From Micromonospora echinofusca (GTDB lineage Bacteria > Actinomycetota > Actinomycetes > Mycobacteriales > Micromonosporaceae), in contig NZ_LT607733.1 in the NCBI RefSeq assembly GCF_900091445.1, positions 2,434,501 to 2,498,500 on the forward strand: 64,000 nt of DNA, read 5' to 3'. The notes beneath the pieces are model-generated. The model searched no databases. It had not been told where the DNA came from and saw nothing but the letters and a program-made list of their open reading frames with translations. How positions within the stretch are numbered: position 1 is the stretch's first letter; each line of letters starts with the position of its first letter. The position numbers and the translations under genes are program-made. Of the stretch, positions 54,081-63,140 are shown in pieces.

Positions 54081-54958
54081 GCACCACGCCGATCGCGGGG
54101 CACGCCGACGAGGGCACGCCGACCGGCACGGGCAAGGTGTGGTTCGTCGGGGCCGGCCCCGGCGCGGCGGACCTGCTGACCCTGCGCGCCGCCCGGGTGA
54201 TCGGCGCGGCCGACGTGGTGGTCTGGGCAGCCAGCCTGGTGCACGCCGACGTGCTCGCCCACGCCCGCGCCGACGCGGAGATCGTCGACTCGTCGCGGCT
54301 GCCGATCGAGGGCGTGCTGCCGCTCTACCAGCGCGCCGCCGCCGACGGGCTGACCGTGGCGCGGATCCACTCCGGCGACCCGGCCCTGTGGGGCGCGGTG
54401 CAGGAGCAGCTCGACCTGTGCCGGGCGCTCGGGCTGGCCGTGGAGATCGTCCCCGGCGTCTCGTCGTTCACCGCCGTCGCGGCGATCGTCGGCCGGGAGC
54501 TGACCATCCCCGAGGTCGCCCAGTCGGTGATCCTCACCCGGCTGGAGGGCGGCAAGACGCCGATGCCGCCTGGCGAGCGGGTCCGCGAGTTCGCCCGGCA
54601 CGGCACCACCATGGCCCTGTTCCTCTCCGCCGCCCGCTCCGGGCAGGCGCAGGCCGAGCTGCTGGCCGGCGGCTACCCGGCCGACACCCCGGTCGTGGTG
54701 GCGTACCAGGCGACCTGGCCGGACGAGCTGGTGGTGCGGTGCGCCCTCGGCGAGCTGGAGGCCACCGTCAAGGAGCACAAGCTCTGGAAGCACACCCTCT
54801 TCCTGGTGGGCCCGGCGCTCGCCGCCACCGGCACCCGCTCGCACCTCTACCACCCCGGGCACTTCCACACCTTCCGTCGGGCCGAGCCGGCCGCCCGCGC
54901 CGACCTGCGCCGCGCCCGCGCGGGCGGCACGACACCGGGGGACGGGCGCGCCCGATGA
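54077..54958 (+). CDS. cobM: Precorrin-4 C11-methyltransferase CobM
   Basis: CobM methylates C-11 of precorrin-4. This 293-residue protein contains VWFVGAGPGAADLLTLRAAR, ADVVVWAASLV, IHSGDPALWGAVQEQLDLC and VPGVSSFTAVAAIVGRELTIP, typical of the family. The last about 30 residues are a charged tail. It is coupled to cobI (GTGA) and cbiD (ATGA). Confidence 0.94.
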   Translation: MSTTPIAGHADEGTPTGTGKVWFVGAGPGAADLLTLRAARVIGAADVVVWAASLVHADVLAHARADAEIVDSSRLPIEGVLPLYQRAAADGLTVARIHSGDPALWGAVQEQLDLCRALGLAVEIVPGVSSFTAVAAIVGRELTIPEVAQSVILTRLEGGKTPMPPGERVREFARHGTTMALFLSAARSGQAQAELLAGGYPADTPVVVAYQATWPDELVVRCALGELEATVKEHKLWKHTLFLVGPALAATGTRSHLYHPGHFHTFRRAEPAARADLRRARAGGTTPGDGRAR

Positions 54959-56100
54959 CGTACGCCGAGCCGCCGCTGCGCGAGCCGGACCTGCCGCGTA
55001 CCGCGAAGGTCCGCCCGACCGCGCTGCGCACCGGGTGGACCACCGGCGCCTGCGCGACGGCGGCGACCAAGGCGGCGCTGACCGCCCTGGTCACCGGCGT
55101 GCCGCAGCGGCAGGTGGAGATCGGGCTGCCCGCCGGGCGGCGGGTCAGCTTCCCGGTGGCCCGCTGCGAGCTCGACGGCCGCACCCGGGCGGAGGCCGTG
55201 GTGGTCAAGGACGCCGGCGACGACCCGGACGTCACGCACGGCGCCGAGCTGACCGCCACCGTGAGCTGGCACGACGCGCCCGGCCTGCGCCTCGACGGCG
55301 GGCCGGGCGTCGGCACGGTCACCAAACCGGGCCTCGGGCTGCCCGTCGGCGGGCCCGCCATCAACGACACCCCGCGCCGCATGATCGGCCAGGCCGTCGC
55401 CGAGGTCGTCGACCTGAGCGAGGTGGGCGTGCGGGTGGTGGTCAGCGTGCCGCGCGGCGAGATCATGGCCCGCAAGACCACCAACCGCCGGCTCGGCATC
55501 CTCGGCGGCATCTCCATCCTCGGCACCACCGGCGTCGTGCGCCCGTTCTCCACCGCCTCCTGGCGGGCCAGCGTGGTGCAGGCGGTGCACGTGATGGCCG
55601 CCCAGGGGGAGCGGACCGTGGTGCTGTGCACCGGCGGGCGCACCGAGCGGGCCGCCCGCGCGCTGCTGCCGGAGCTGCCCGAGGTCTGCTTCGTGGAGGT
55701 CGGTGACTTCACCGGCGCGGCCGTCACCGCCGCCGTGGGCGACGGGATGACCGGCGTGGTCTTCGTCGGGATGGCCGGCAAGCTGGCCAAGCTCGCCGCC
55801 GGCATCCTGATGACCCACTACACCCGATCCAAGGTGGACCTGTCGCTGCTCGGGGCGGTCACCGCCGAGGCGGGCGGCGATCCCGAGCTGGTGGCGGCGG
55901 TCGTCGCGGCGAACACCGGGCGGCACGCGTACGAGCTGTGGGAGGCCGCCGGGCTGCTCGGCGCCGCCGGCGACCTGCTCTGCCACCGGGTGCGGCAGGT
56001 GCTGCTGCGCTTCGCCGGCGACGCCGTCTCCGTCGACGTCGCCATGGTCGACTTCGCCGGGGACCGGGTGGTCGCCTCGTCCGGGCGGTGGGCGGCGTGA
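54955..56100 (+). CDS. cbiD: Cobalt-precorrin-5B C1-methyltransferase CbiD
   Basis: CbiD methylates C-1 and belongs to the anaerobic-type route. Motifs in this 381-residue protein are LRTGWTTGACATAATKAAL, AVVVKDAGDDPDVTHGAEL, GVGTVTKPGLGLPVGGPAIN, GILGGISILGTTGVVRPFS and VVFVGMAGKLAKLAAGI. Its presence beside CobN-type genes shows a mixed pathway. There is no cobF. Confidence 0.95.
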   Translation: MTYAEPPLREPDLPRTAKVRPTALRTGWTTGACATAATKAALTALVTGVPQRQVEIGLPAGRRVSFPVARCELDGRTRAEAVVVKDAGDDPDVTHGAELTATVSWHDAPGLRLDGGPGVGTVTKPGLGLPVGGPAINDTPRRMIGQAVAEVVDLSEVGVRVVVSVPRGEIMARKTTNRRLGILGGISILGTTGVVRPFSTASWRASVVQAVHVMAAQGERTVVLCTGGRTERAARALLPELPEVCFVEVGDFTGAAVTAAVGDGMTGVVFVGMAGKLAKLAAGILMTHYTRSKVDLSLLGAVTAEAGGDPELVAAVVAANTGRHAYELWEAAGLLGAAGDLLCHRVRQVLLRFAGDAVSVDVAMVDFAGDRVVASSGRWAA

Positions 56101-57329
56101 CCGGCGACCGGCCGGGCGGTGCCACGGGGCCGGCGGTGACCGTGGTGGGGATCGACGCCGCGGGCGGGCCCGCGCACCCGGCCGCCGCGCCCGCGCTCGC
56201 CGCGGCCCGGCTGGTGGTCGGCGCGGCCCGGCACCTGGCCGCCGTACGCCTGCCGGCCGACGCCGACACCGTCGCCCTCGGGCCGCTGGCGCCCGCGCTG
56301 GGGCGGCTGGCCGACACCGTCGCCGCCGGGAGCCCCGCCGTCGTCCTGGCCAGCGGCGATCCCGGGCTGTTCGGGGTGGTGCGGGCGTTGCGGGCGGCCG
56401 GGCTGCCGCTGCGGGTGCTGCCGGCCGTGTCCAGCGTGGCCGCCGCGTTCGCCCGCGCGGGCCTGCCCTGGGACGGGGCGGCCGTGGTCACCGCGCACGG
56501 CCGCGACCCGCGACCCGCGCTGAACGCCTGCCGGGCCCTGCCCGCCGTCGCGGTGCTCACCGCCCCGGGCGCCGGGGCCGCCGAGCTGGGCGCCGGGCTG
56601 GCCGGCTGGTCCCGCCGCCTGGTCGTCGCCGAACACCTCGGCACCGACGCCGAACGGCTCACCGAGACCACCCCCGAGCAGGCCGCCGGCCGCGACTGGG
56701 CCGACCCGCACGTGCTGCTCAGCCTCGCCGGCGAGCCCGGCGCGGCCGGGATGCGGGTGGACAACCAGCCGGCCGCCGCGCCGTCCGGCGGGTGGGCGCT
56801 GCCCGAGTCCGCCTACGCCCACCGCGACTCCATGATCACCAAGTCGGAGGTACGCGCCCTCGCCGTGGCCCGGCTGCGTCCCCGCCTCGGCCGGCTGGTC
56901 TGGGACGTCGGCGCGGGCAGCGGCTCGGTCGGCATCGAGTGCGCCCTGCTCGGCGCGGCGGTGATCGCGGTGGAGCGTGACCCGGCGGCACCGGTGCGCG
57001 CCAACGCCGTTCGGCACGGCGTCGACGTGCGGGTGGTCGTCGGCGCCGCCCCCGGGGCGCTGCACGGGCTGCCCGATCCCGACGCCGTCTTCGTCGGGGG
57101 CGGCGGCACCGACGTGCTCGCCGCCGTGACGCACCGCCGGCCCGAGCGGGTGGTGGCCGCCCTCGCCGCCGTCGACCGGGTCGCCCCCGCCCTCGGGCTG
57201 CTGCGCGCCGCCGGATACGCGGTGCAGGGCGTCCAGCTCTCCGCCGCCCGCCTCGCCGACCTGCCGGGCGGATCCGTCCGACTCGCGGCCACCAACCCGG
57301 TGGTCGTCCTCACCGGGGAGCGCCTGTGA
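56097..57329 (+). CDS. cobL: Precorrin-6Y C5,15-methyltransferase (decarboxylating) CobL (CbiE-CbiT fusion)
   Basis: This 410-residue fused protein has an N-terminal CbiE-like methylase (1 to about 215; VTVVGIDAAGG, VVLASGDPGLFGVVRAL). The C-terminal CbiT-like domain (about 235-410) has HRDSMITKSEVRALAVARL and the SAM site WDVGAGSGSVGIECALL. It methylates C-5 and C-15 and removes the C-12 acetate carboxyl. The GTG start overlaps cbiD. Confidence 0.93.
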   Translation: MTGDRPGGATGPAVTVVGIDAAGGPAHPAAAPALAAARLVVGAARHLAAVRLPADADTVALGPLAPALGRLADTVAAGSPAVVLASGDPGLFGVVRALRAAGLPLRVLPAVSSVAAAFARAGLPWDGAAVVTAHGRDPRPALNACRALPAVAVLTAPGAGAAELGAGLAGWSRRLVVAEHLGTDAERLTETTPEQAAGRDWADPHVLLSLAGEPGAAGMRVDNQPAAAPSGGWALPESAYAHRDSMITKSEVRALAVARLRPRLGRLVWDVGAGSGSVGIECALLGAAVIAVERDPAAPVRANAVRHGVDVRVVVGAAPGALHGLPDPDAVFVGGGGTDVLAAVTHRRPERVVAALAAVDRVAPALGLLRAAGYAVQGVQLSAARLADLPGGSVRLAATNPVVVLTGERL

Positions 57330-59110
57330 ACCACCCGCCCGTCGCCACGGACCAGCCGACCCGCATCGGGCTCGTCGCCGCCACCGCCGCCGGCCGCCGG
57401 CACGCCCGCACCCTCGCCGACGCCTGGCCGCACGCCCGCGTCGTCACGGCGGACACCGTCGCGGACGCGCTGCGCGCCGCCTGGGCCGGGTACGACGCCG
57501 TGGTGGCGTTCCTGGCCACCGGGGCGGTCGTGCGCATCCTGGCGCCGCTGCTCGGCGACAAGCGCACGGACCCGGCCGTGGTGGTGGTCGACGAGGCGGC
57601 CCGGCACGCGATCGCGCTGCTCGGCGGCCACGCCGGGGGCGGCAACGACCTCGCGGGGCGGGTCGGCGCGCTGCTCGACGCCGCCCCGGTGGTCAGCACC
57701 GCCACCGACGCCGCCGGCCTGCCCGGCCTGGACACCCTCGGCTGGCCCGTCGAGGGTGCCGTCGCGGCCGTCAGCCGCGCCATCCTCGACGGCGAGCCGG
57801 TGACCCTCGTCGCCGACGCCACCTGGCCGCTGCCCGCCCTGCCCGACAACGTGCGTCCCGCCGGGCCGCCCGCTGCCCACGGGGCACCCGGGGCGGCGGA
57901 GGTGCCCACCCCCGCCGGGCCGCCCGGGCCGGCGGTCGACGGCGGGTACCGGCTGCTGGTCACCGACCGGGTGGTGCCGCTCGACGGCCGGACCGCCGTG
58001 CTGCGGCCCCCGTCGCTGGTCGTCGGCGTCGGCGCCAGCCGGGGCGTACCCGCCGACGAGGTGCGCGACCTGCTGGCGCGGATGCTCGCCGAGGCCGGCC
58101 TCAGCCCGGCGAGCGTGCGGCACCTGGCCAGCGCCGACATCAAGGCCGACGAGGCGGGCATCCGGGCGGGCGCCGACGCGCTCGGCGTACCGCTGGTGAC
58201 GTATCCGGCGGCGGAGCTGGCGGCGGTCGACGTGCCGCACCCCAGCGAGGTGGTCCGCGCCGCCGTCGGCACCCCCAGCGTCGCCGAGGCGGCGGCGCTG
58301 CTCGGCGGCGGCGCCGAGCTGCTGGTGCCGAAGACCGCGACGGCGATGGCCACCGTCGCCGTCGCCCGGCACGCCCCGCGCGGCCGGCTGGCGATCGTCG
58401 GCCTCGGCCCCGGCGCCGCGGACCTGCGCACCGCCCGCGCGGTGACCGAGCTGCGCCGCGCCGCCGTGGTCGTCGGCCTCGACCAGTACGTCGACCAGGT
58501 CCGCGACCTGCTGCGCCCCGGCACCCGGGTGCTCGCCAGCGGGCTCGGCGCCGAGGAGGAACGGGCCCGCGCCGCCGTCGCCGAGGCCACCGCCGGTCAC
58601 GCCGTGGCGCTGGTCGGCTCCGGCGACGCCGGTGTGTACGCGATGGCCAGTCCGGCCCTCGAGTACGCCGACGAGCGCGTCGACGTGGTCGGCGTGCCCG
58701 GGGTGACCGCCGCGCTGGCCGCCGGGGCCCTGCTCGGCGCGCCACTCGGCCACGACCACGCCTACGTGAGCCTGTCCGACCTGCACACGCCGTGGGAGGT
58801 CATCGCCCGCCGGGTGGCCGCCGCCGCCGAGGGCGACTTCGTGGCGCTGCTCTACAACCCGCGCAGCCGGGCCCGGGACTGGCAGCTCGGCGCGGCGCTG
58901 GAGGTCTTCGCCGCGCACCGGCCGCCGCAGACCCCGGTCGGGGTGGTGCGCAACGCCAGCCGGCCCGGTGAACGGGTGCACCTGGCCACCCTGGCGACCC
59001 TCGACGCGGCGCTGGTCGACATGTACAGCGTCGTGGTGGTGGGCAGCAGCCAGACCCGGATCGTCGCCGGCCGGATGGTCACCCCGAGGGGGTACCGGTG
59101 GCGGCCGTGA
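57326..59110 (+). CDS. CbiG-CobJ fusion (ring-opening hydrolase/precorrin-3B C17-methyltransferase)
   Basis: This is a 594-residue fusion. Residues 1 to about 345 are CbiG-like (YDAVVAFLATGAVVRILAPL, ALLGGHAGGGNDLA, and the C-terminal VVGVGASRGVPADEV, SADIKADEAG). Residues about 355-594 are CobJ (LAIVGLGPGAADLRTARAV, VALVGSGDAGVYAMASPALE, DFVALLYNPRSRARDWQL). CbiG opens the delta-lactone of the anaerobic route, and CobJ/CbiH contracts the ring. No cobG is present in the operon. The start overlaps cobL by 4 bases. Confidence 0.92.
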   Translation: MNHPPVATDQPTRIGLVAATAAGRRHARTLADAWPHARVVTADTVADALRAAWAGYDAVVAFLATGAVVRILAPLLGDKRTDPAVVVVDEAARHAIALLGGHAGGGNDLAGRVGALLDAAPVVSTATDAAGLPGLDTLGWPVEGAVAAVSRAILDGEPVTLVADATWPLPALPDNVRPAGPPAAHGAPGAAEVPTPAGPPGPAVDGGYRLLVTDRVVPLDGRTAVLRPPSLVVGVGASRGVPADEVRDLLARMLAEAGLSPASVRHLASADIKADEAGIRAGADALGVPLVTYPAAELAAVDVPHPSEVVRAAVGTPSVAEAAALLGGGAELLVPKTATAMATVAVARHAPRGRLAIVGLGPGAADLRTARAVTELRRAAVVVGLDQYVDQVRDLLRPGTRVLASGLGAEEERARAAVAEATAGHAVALVGSGDAGVYAMASPALEYADERVDVVGVPGVTAALAAGALLGAPLGHDHAYVSLSDLHTPWEVIARRVAAAAEGDFVALLYNPRSRARDWQLGAALEVFAAHRPPQTPVGVVRNASRPGERVHLATLATLDAALVDMYSVVVVGSSQTRIVAGRMVTPRGYRWRP

Positions 59111-59295
59111 CCATCGGCGCCTGCCAGGGCTGCGGCGCCTGCCTGCTCACCTGCCCCACGCACGCGATCCGGCCGGTGCCCGGCGGCCTCGCCGTACGCG
59201 CCGACCGCTGCACGGGCTGCCTGGAATGCCTGGAGATCTGCCCGGTGGACGCGATCCGCGCCACGGACACCGACGAACGTGGAGGGACCCGATGA
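59098..59295 (+). CDS. Two-cluster [4Fe-4S] ferredoxin in the B12 operon
   Basis: This 65-residue protein has two complete cluster motifs, CQGCGACLLTCP and CTGCLECLEICP (CxxCxxCxxxCP). It starts at a GTG 13 bases inside the end of cobJ and ends in an ATGA overlap with the transporter gene. Its placement suggests electron supply to a corrin step, perhaps the reduction of cobalt or precorrin, but the partner is unknown. Confidence 0.85.
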   Translation: MAAVTIGACQGCGACLLTCPTHAIRPVPGGLAVRADRCTGCLECLEICPVDAIRATDTDERGGTR

Positions 59296-60383
59296 GTTCG
59301 ACCGCGCTCAGCACCGCACCACCTGCCGGCCCGTGGAGCCGCGCCGAACGGGTGCGCCTCGGCGGCATCGTGCTCGCCGTCGCCGTGCTGCACGTCGCCG
59401 GCTGGAGCCTCTACCTGTACTGGAACGACCAGCCCGCCGCGGCCGGGGGCCTGGCCGGGGCCGGCACGCTGGCGTACCTGCTCGGGGTGCGGCACGCCTT
59501 CGACGCCGACCACATCGCGGCGATCGACGACACCACCCGGCTGATGCTGCTGCGTGGTCGGCGCCCGGTCGGCGTCGGCTTCTTCTTCGCGCTCGGGCAC
59601 AGCGCGGTGGTGCTGCTGCTGGCCCTGGTCGTCGGCCTCGCCTCGGCGAATCTCGCCGGGCCGGGGCTGGCCGAGGCGCGCGAGGTGGGCGCCACGGTGG
59701 CGATCCTCACCGCCACCGTCTTCCTCGCCCTGGTCGCGGCCCTGAACGCGGCGGTGCTGGCCGGCCTGGCCCGGCTCTGGCGGCGGCTGCGCCACGGCGA
59801 CCTGGACGAGCGGGAGCTGGACCTGCACCTGCTCAACCGGGGGCTGGTGCAGCGGGTCCTCGGCTCCCGGGCCCGGGCGCTGGTGCGCTCCTCGTGGCAC
59901 ATGGCGCCCGTCGGGTTCCTCTTCGGGCTGGGCCTGGAGACCGCCAGCGAGGTGACCCTGCTCGCCCTGTCGGCGAGCACGGCCGCCGCCGGCGGCCTGC
60001 CGGTGCTGGCCCTGCTCACCCTGCCGCTGCTCTTCGCCGCCGGGATGTCGGCCATGGACACCGCCGACAGCCTGCTGATGAGCCGCGCCTACTCGTGGGC
60101 GTACCGGCAGCCGGCCCGCCGGCTGTACTACAACCTGGCCACCACCGCCGTCACGGTGCTCGTCGGCGCCCTCGTCGCCAGCGTCTACGCCGCCGGCCTG
60201 CTGGTCGACCATCTCGGCGTGTCGGTGCTGTCCGGGTACGCGGGCATCGCCGGGCACTTCGAGCAGCTCGGGTACGCCGTCGTGGCCCTGTTCGTGCTCG
60301 CCTGGGCCGGGGCCGTGGCGCTGTGGAAGCTGCGCCGCTACGACGAGCGCTACGGCGTGGCCGCGACGGAGGTGCGGCCGTGA
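59292..60383 (+). CDS. Nickel/cobalt transporter, NiCoT (HoxN/NixA) family
   Basis: This 363-residue membrane protein has about eight hydrophobic segments. The family signature in helix II is LLGVRHAFDADHIAAIDDTTR (His/Asp/His metal site). Second-signature segments are VGFFFALGHSAVVLLLAL, FLFGLGLETASEVTLLAL and FAAGMSAMDTADSLLMSRAY. In this operon it most likely imports cobalt. It overlaps both neighbours. Confidence 0.93.
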   Translation: MSSTALSTAPPAGPWSRAERVRLGGIVLAVAVLHVAGWSLYLYWNDQPAAAGGLAGAGTLAYLLGVRHAFDADHIAAIDDTTRLMLLRGRRPVGVGFFFALGHSAVVLLLALVVGLASANLAGPGLAEAREVGATVAILTATVFLALVAALNAAVLAGLARLWRRLRHGDLDERELDLHLLNRGLVQRVLGSRARALVRSSWHMAPVGFLFGLGLETASEVTLLALSASTAAAGGLPVLALLTLPLLFAAGMSAMDTADSLLMSRAYSWAYRQPARRLYYNLATTAVTVLVGALVASVYAAGLLVDHLGVSVLSGYAGIAGHFEQLGYAVVALFVLAWAGAVALWKLRRYDERYGVAATEVRP

Positions 60384-60970
60384 GCCGGGTCGTGCACCCC
60401 ATCGAGCGGGAGTCGTACCGCATCCTGCGCTCCCGGGTCGACCTGGCGCACCTGCCGCCGCTGACCCGGGCCGTCACCGAGCGGGTGGTGCACGCCAGCG
60501 CCGACCTCGACTACGTCGCCGACCTGGTCTGCGACGAGGCGGACCTGGCCGGCGGGCTGGCCGCCCTGCGCGCCGGCGCGCCGGTGGTCACCGACGTGGC
60601 GATGGTCGCCGCGGGCATCACCGGCCGGGAGACGGTCTGCCCGGTCGCCGAGCCGGCCGCCGCCGAGCTGGCCCGCGCGGCCGGCATCACCCGGTCGGCG
60701 GCCGCGGTGCGGATCGCCCTGGAGCGGGTCGGCCCCGGCGCGGTGTGGGTGGTCGGCTGCGCGCCGACCGCACTGGAGGAACTGATCACCCTGGACGCCC
60801 GTCCGGCGCTGGTCGTCGGGCTGCCGGTCGGCTTCGTCGGCGCCGCCGAGTCGAAGGCGGCCCTGCGGGCCAGCGGCCTGCCCGGGGTGTCCAACCGGGG
60901 CGAGAAGGGTGGCTCGGCGGTCGCCGCCGCCGCCCTCAACGCCCTGCTGTACGTGGAGGAGGAGCAGTGA
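60380..60970 (+). CDS. cobH: Precorrin-8X methylmutase CobH/CbiC
   Basis: CobH moves the methyl group from C-11 to C-12, giving hydrogenobyrinate. In this 196-residue protein, HPIERESYRILRSRVDL is at the N-terminus, followed by VVHASADLDYVADL with the catalytic-site His, VVTDVAMVAAGI, VVGCAPTALEELI and PVGFVGAAESKAALRASGLP. All are typical. GTG start overlapping the transporter stop. Confidence 0.95.
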   Translation: MSRVVHPIERESYRILRSRVDLAHLPPLTRAVTERVVHASADLDYVADLVCDEADLAGGLAALRAGAPVVTDVAMVAAGITGRETVCPVAEPAAAELARAAGITRSAAAVRIALERVGPGAVWVVGCAPTALEELITLDARPALVVGLPVGFVGAAESKAALRASGLPGVSNRGEKGGSAVAAAALNALLYVEEEQ

Positions 60971-62697
60971 GCGCTCTGGTCATCGTCGGGCACGGCACGC
61001 GCAGCGCGGCCGGGGTCGAGCAGTTCATCGCGTTCGTCGAGCGGGTACGCCGCCGCGCCGCCGGCACCCTCGGCGACGTCGAGGGCGGCTTCATCGAGCT
61101 GTCCCGGCCGCCGCTCACCGACGCGGTCGGCGCGCTCGTCGAGCGGGGGCACCGCTCGCTGGTGGCGCTGCCGCTGGTGCTGACCGCCGCCGGGCACGGC
61201 AAGGGCGACATCCCCGCCGCGCTGGCCCGCGAGCGGGAGCGCCATCCCGGCCTCAGTTACGTCTACGGCCGGCCGCTGGGCCCGCACCCGCTGCTGCACA
61301 CCGCGCTGGAGCAGCGCGTCGACGCCGCGCTGGCCGGCGCCGACCGGGCCGGCACCTGGGTGGCGCTGATCGGGCGCGGCTCCACCGACCCGGACGCCAA
61401 CGCCGAGGTCGCCAAGGTGGCCCGGCTGCTCTGGGAGGGGCGCGGCTACGCCGGCGTCGAGCCGGGCTTCGTCTCGCTGGCCGAGCCGTCGGTGCCGGCG
61501 GTGCTGGAGCGGCTGCGCCGGCTCGGCGCGCGGCGGATCGTCGTCGCGCCGTACTTCCTCTTCGCCGGGGTGCTGCCGGACCGGATCGTCGCCCAGTCGG
61601 CCGCGTTCGCCGCCGCCCACCCCGACCTGGACGTGCGGGTGGCCGACCTGATCGGCGACTGCGACGCCCTCGCCGACCTGGTCCTCGAACGGCACGCCGA
61701 GGCGCGTCGCGGGGACATCCGGATGAACTGCGACACCTGCGCGTACCGGGTGCTGATGCCGGGCTTCGCCGACAAGGTCGGCCGGCCGCAGACCCCGCAC
61801 GACCACCCCGACGACCCGGTCGGCGGCCACCACCACGACCACCACGCGCACGGACATGGCGGCCACGCGCACGGACATGGCGGTCACGGGCACGGCGGCC
61901 ACGAGCATCGGCACGGGCCGGGGGAGCACCACGAGCACGGTCCGCGCCCCGGCCAGGTCGCCGTCGTCGGGGGCGGTCCCGGGCCGGACGACCTGATCAC
62001 CGTACGGGGCCGGGCGCTGCTGGAGGCGGCGGACGTGGTGGTGGTCGACCGGCTCGCCCCGCGCGGGCTGCTCGCCGGGCTGCGCCCGGGTGTCGAGGTG
62101 GTCGACGCGGCGAAGGTGCCCCGGGGACCGTCCATGGGGCAGGACGCGATCAACGCCACCCTCGTCGCGCACGCCCGCGCCGGTCGACGGGTGGTCCGGC
62201 TCAAGGGCGGCGACCCGTACGTCTTCGGGCGCGGCCACGAGGAGGTGCAGGCCTGCGTGGCGGCCGGGGTGGACGTGACGGTGGTTCCCGGGGTGAGCAG
62301 CGCGGTCGCCGCGGCGGCCCTGGCCGGGGTGCCGGTCACCCACCGGGGCGTCGCGCACGACGTCACCGTCGTCTCCGGGCACCTGCCGCCCGGGCACCCC
62401 GACTCGCTGGTCGACTGGGCGGCGCTCGGGCGGGCCCGGGGCACCCTGGTCCTGCTGATGGCCGTGGACACCGTCGGCAAGATCGCCGCGGTGCTGGTCG
62501 AGCACGGCCGGGCCCCGGACACCCCGGTCCTCGCGGTGCAGGACGCGGGGCATCCCGACCAGCGCGCCGTGACCGCCCGGCTGGACGAGATCGGCGCGGT
62601 TGCCGTCCGGGAGCGGATCGCCCCGCCGGCCGTCTTCGTCCTCGGCCCGGTGGTCGACGTACGCCTGCCGGCCGCGCCGCCGGAACCGGACCGCTGA
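60967..62697 (+). CDS. CbiX-CobA fusion: sirohydrochlorin (cobalto)chelatase and uroporphyrinogen-III methyltransferase
   Basis: This is a 576-residue fusion. Residues 1 to about 265 are a CbiX-type chelatase (LVIVGHGTRSAAGVEQF, LTAAGHGKGDIPAAL, VVAPYFLFAGVLPDRI) ending with a CDTCAYR segment. Residues about 278-330 are a linker with more than 20 histidines. From about 330 to the end is CobA/SUMT (VAVVGGGPGPDDLITVRGR, LKGGDPYVFGRGHEEV, VPGVSSAVAAAALAGVPVTH), which makes precorrin-2. The chelatase could insert cobalt early; the His linker may hold Co or Ni. It is the last gene of the operon. Confidence 0.93.
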   Translation: MSALVIVGHGTRSAAGVEQFIAFVERVRRRAAGTLGDVEGGFIELSRPPLTDAVGALVERGHRSLVALPLVLTAAGHGKGDIPAALARERERHPGLSYVYGRPLGPHPLLHTALEQRVDAALAGADRAGTWVALIGRGSTDPDANAEVAKVARLLWEGRGYAGVEPGFVSLAEPSVPAVLERLRRLGARRIVVAPYFLFAGVLPDRIVAQSAAFAAAHPDLDVRVADLIGDCDALADLVLERHAEARRGDIRMNCDTCAYRVLMPGFADKVGRPQTPHDHPDDPVGGHHHDHHAHGHGGHAHGHGGHGHGGHEHRHGPGEHHEHGPRPGQVAVVGGGPGPDDLITVRGRALLEAADVVVVDRLAPRGLLAGLRPGVEVVDAAKVPRGPSMGQDAINATLVAHARAGRRVVRLKGGDPYVFGRGHEEVQACVAAGVDVTVVPGVSSAVAAAALAGVPVTHRGVAHDVTVVSGHLPPGHPDSLVDWAALGRARGTLVLLMAVDTVGKIAAVLVEHGRAPDTPVLAVQDAGHPDQRAVTARLDEIGAVAVRERIAPPAVFVLGPVVDVRLPAAPPEPDR

Positions 62698-62777
62698 CCC
62701 CGCCCGGGTCGGCCCGTCACCGGACCGGCGGTGCGGGCGCCGCCGGTCCGGTGGCGGGTGCCGCCGTGGCTGGCGGC

Positions 62778-63140
62778 TCAGCCGGTGGCGGCCCGGGCCA
62801 GGGCGAAGCCGACGGTGGCGGCGGTGAGGCCGGCGGCCACGCTGGCGAGCACGTTGACCAGCGCGAGGAACCGCCGGCCCCGGCGTGCCAGCCGCAGCGT
62901 CTCGTACCCGAAGGTGGAGTAGGTGCTCAGCGCGCCGCAGAAGCCGGTGCCCAGCAGCGCGCCGGCGGTCGGACCGACGGGCAGCCCGGCCAGGAGGCCG
63001 AGCAGGAGCGATCCGGCCACGTTGACCGTCAGCGTGCCCCACGGGAAGGCGCCGCCGAGTCGGGCCTGCACCGCCCGGTCGGTGAGGTAGCGCAGGGGCG
63101 CGCCGACGGCCGCGCCGAGGGCGATCAGCAGGACGGTCAC
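62778..63140 (-). CDS. crcB: Fluoride channel subunit CrcB/FEX (second of pair)
   Basis: This 120-residue protein with four membrane helices has GAAVGAPLRYLTDRAVQARLG, WGTLTVNVAGSLLLGLLAGL, GTGFCGALSTYSTFGYET and a last helix. These are the Fluc/CrcB fluoride-channel motifs (N in helix II, STxSTF/Y). It overlaps the companion crcB by 4 bases. Channels are dual-topology dimers; here the two genes may make a heterodimer. Confidence 0.93.
   Translation of the reverse strand: MTVLLIALGAAVGAPLRYLTDRAVQARLGGAFPWGTLTVNVAGSLLLGLLAGLPVGPTAGALLGTGFCGALSTYSTFGYETLRLARRGRRFLALVNVLASVAAGLTAATVGFALARAATG

Noticed and set aside
61800..61945. Repeated CACGGGCACGG-like units considered as a CRISPR-like array
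   Set aside because: They are in-frame codons for the His/Gly linker in the CbiX-CobA fusion, without unique spacers.
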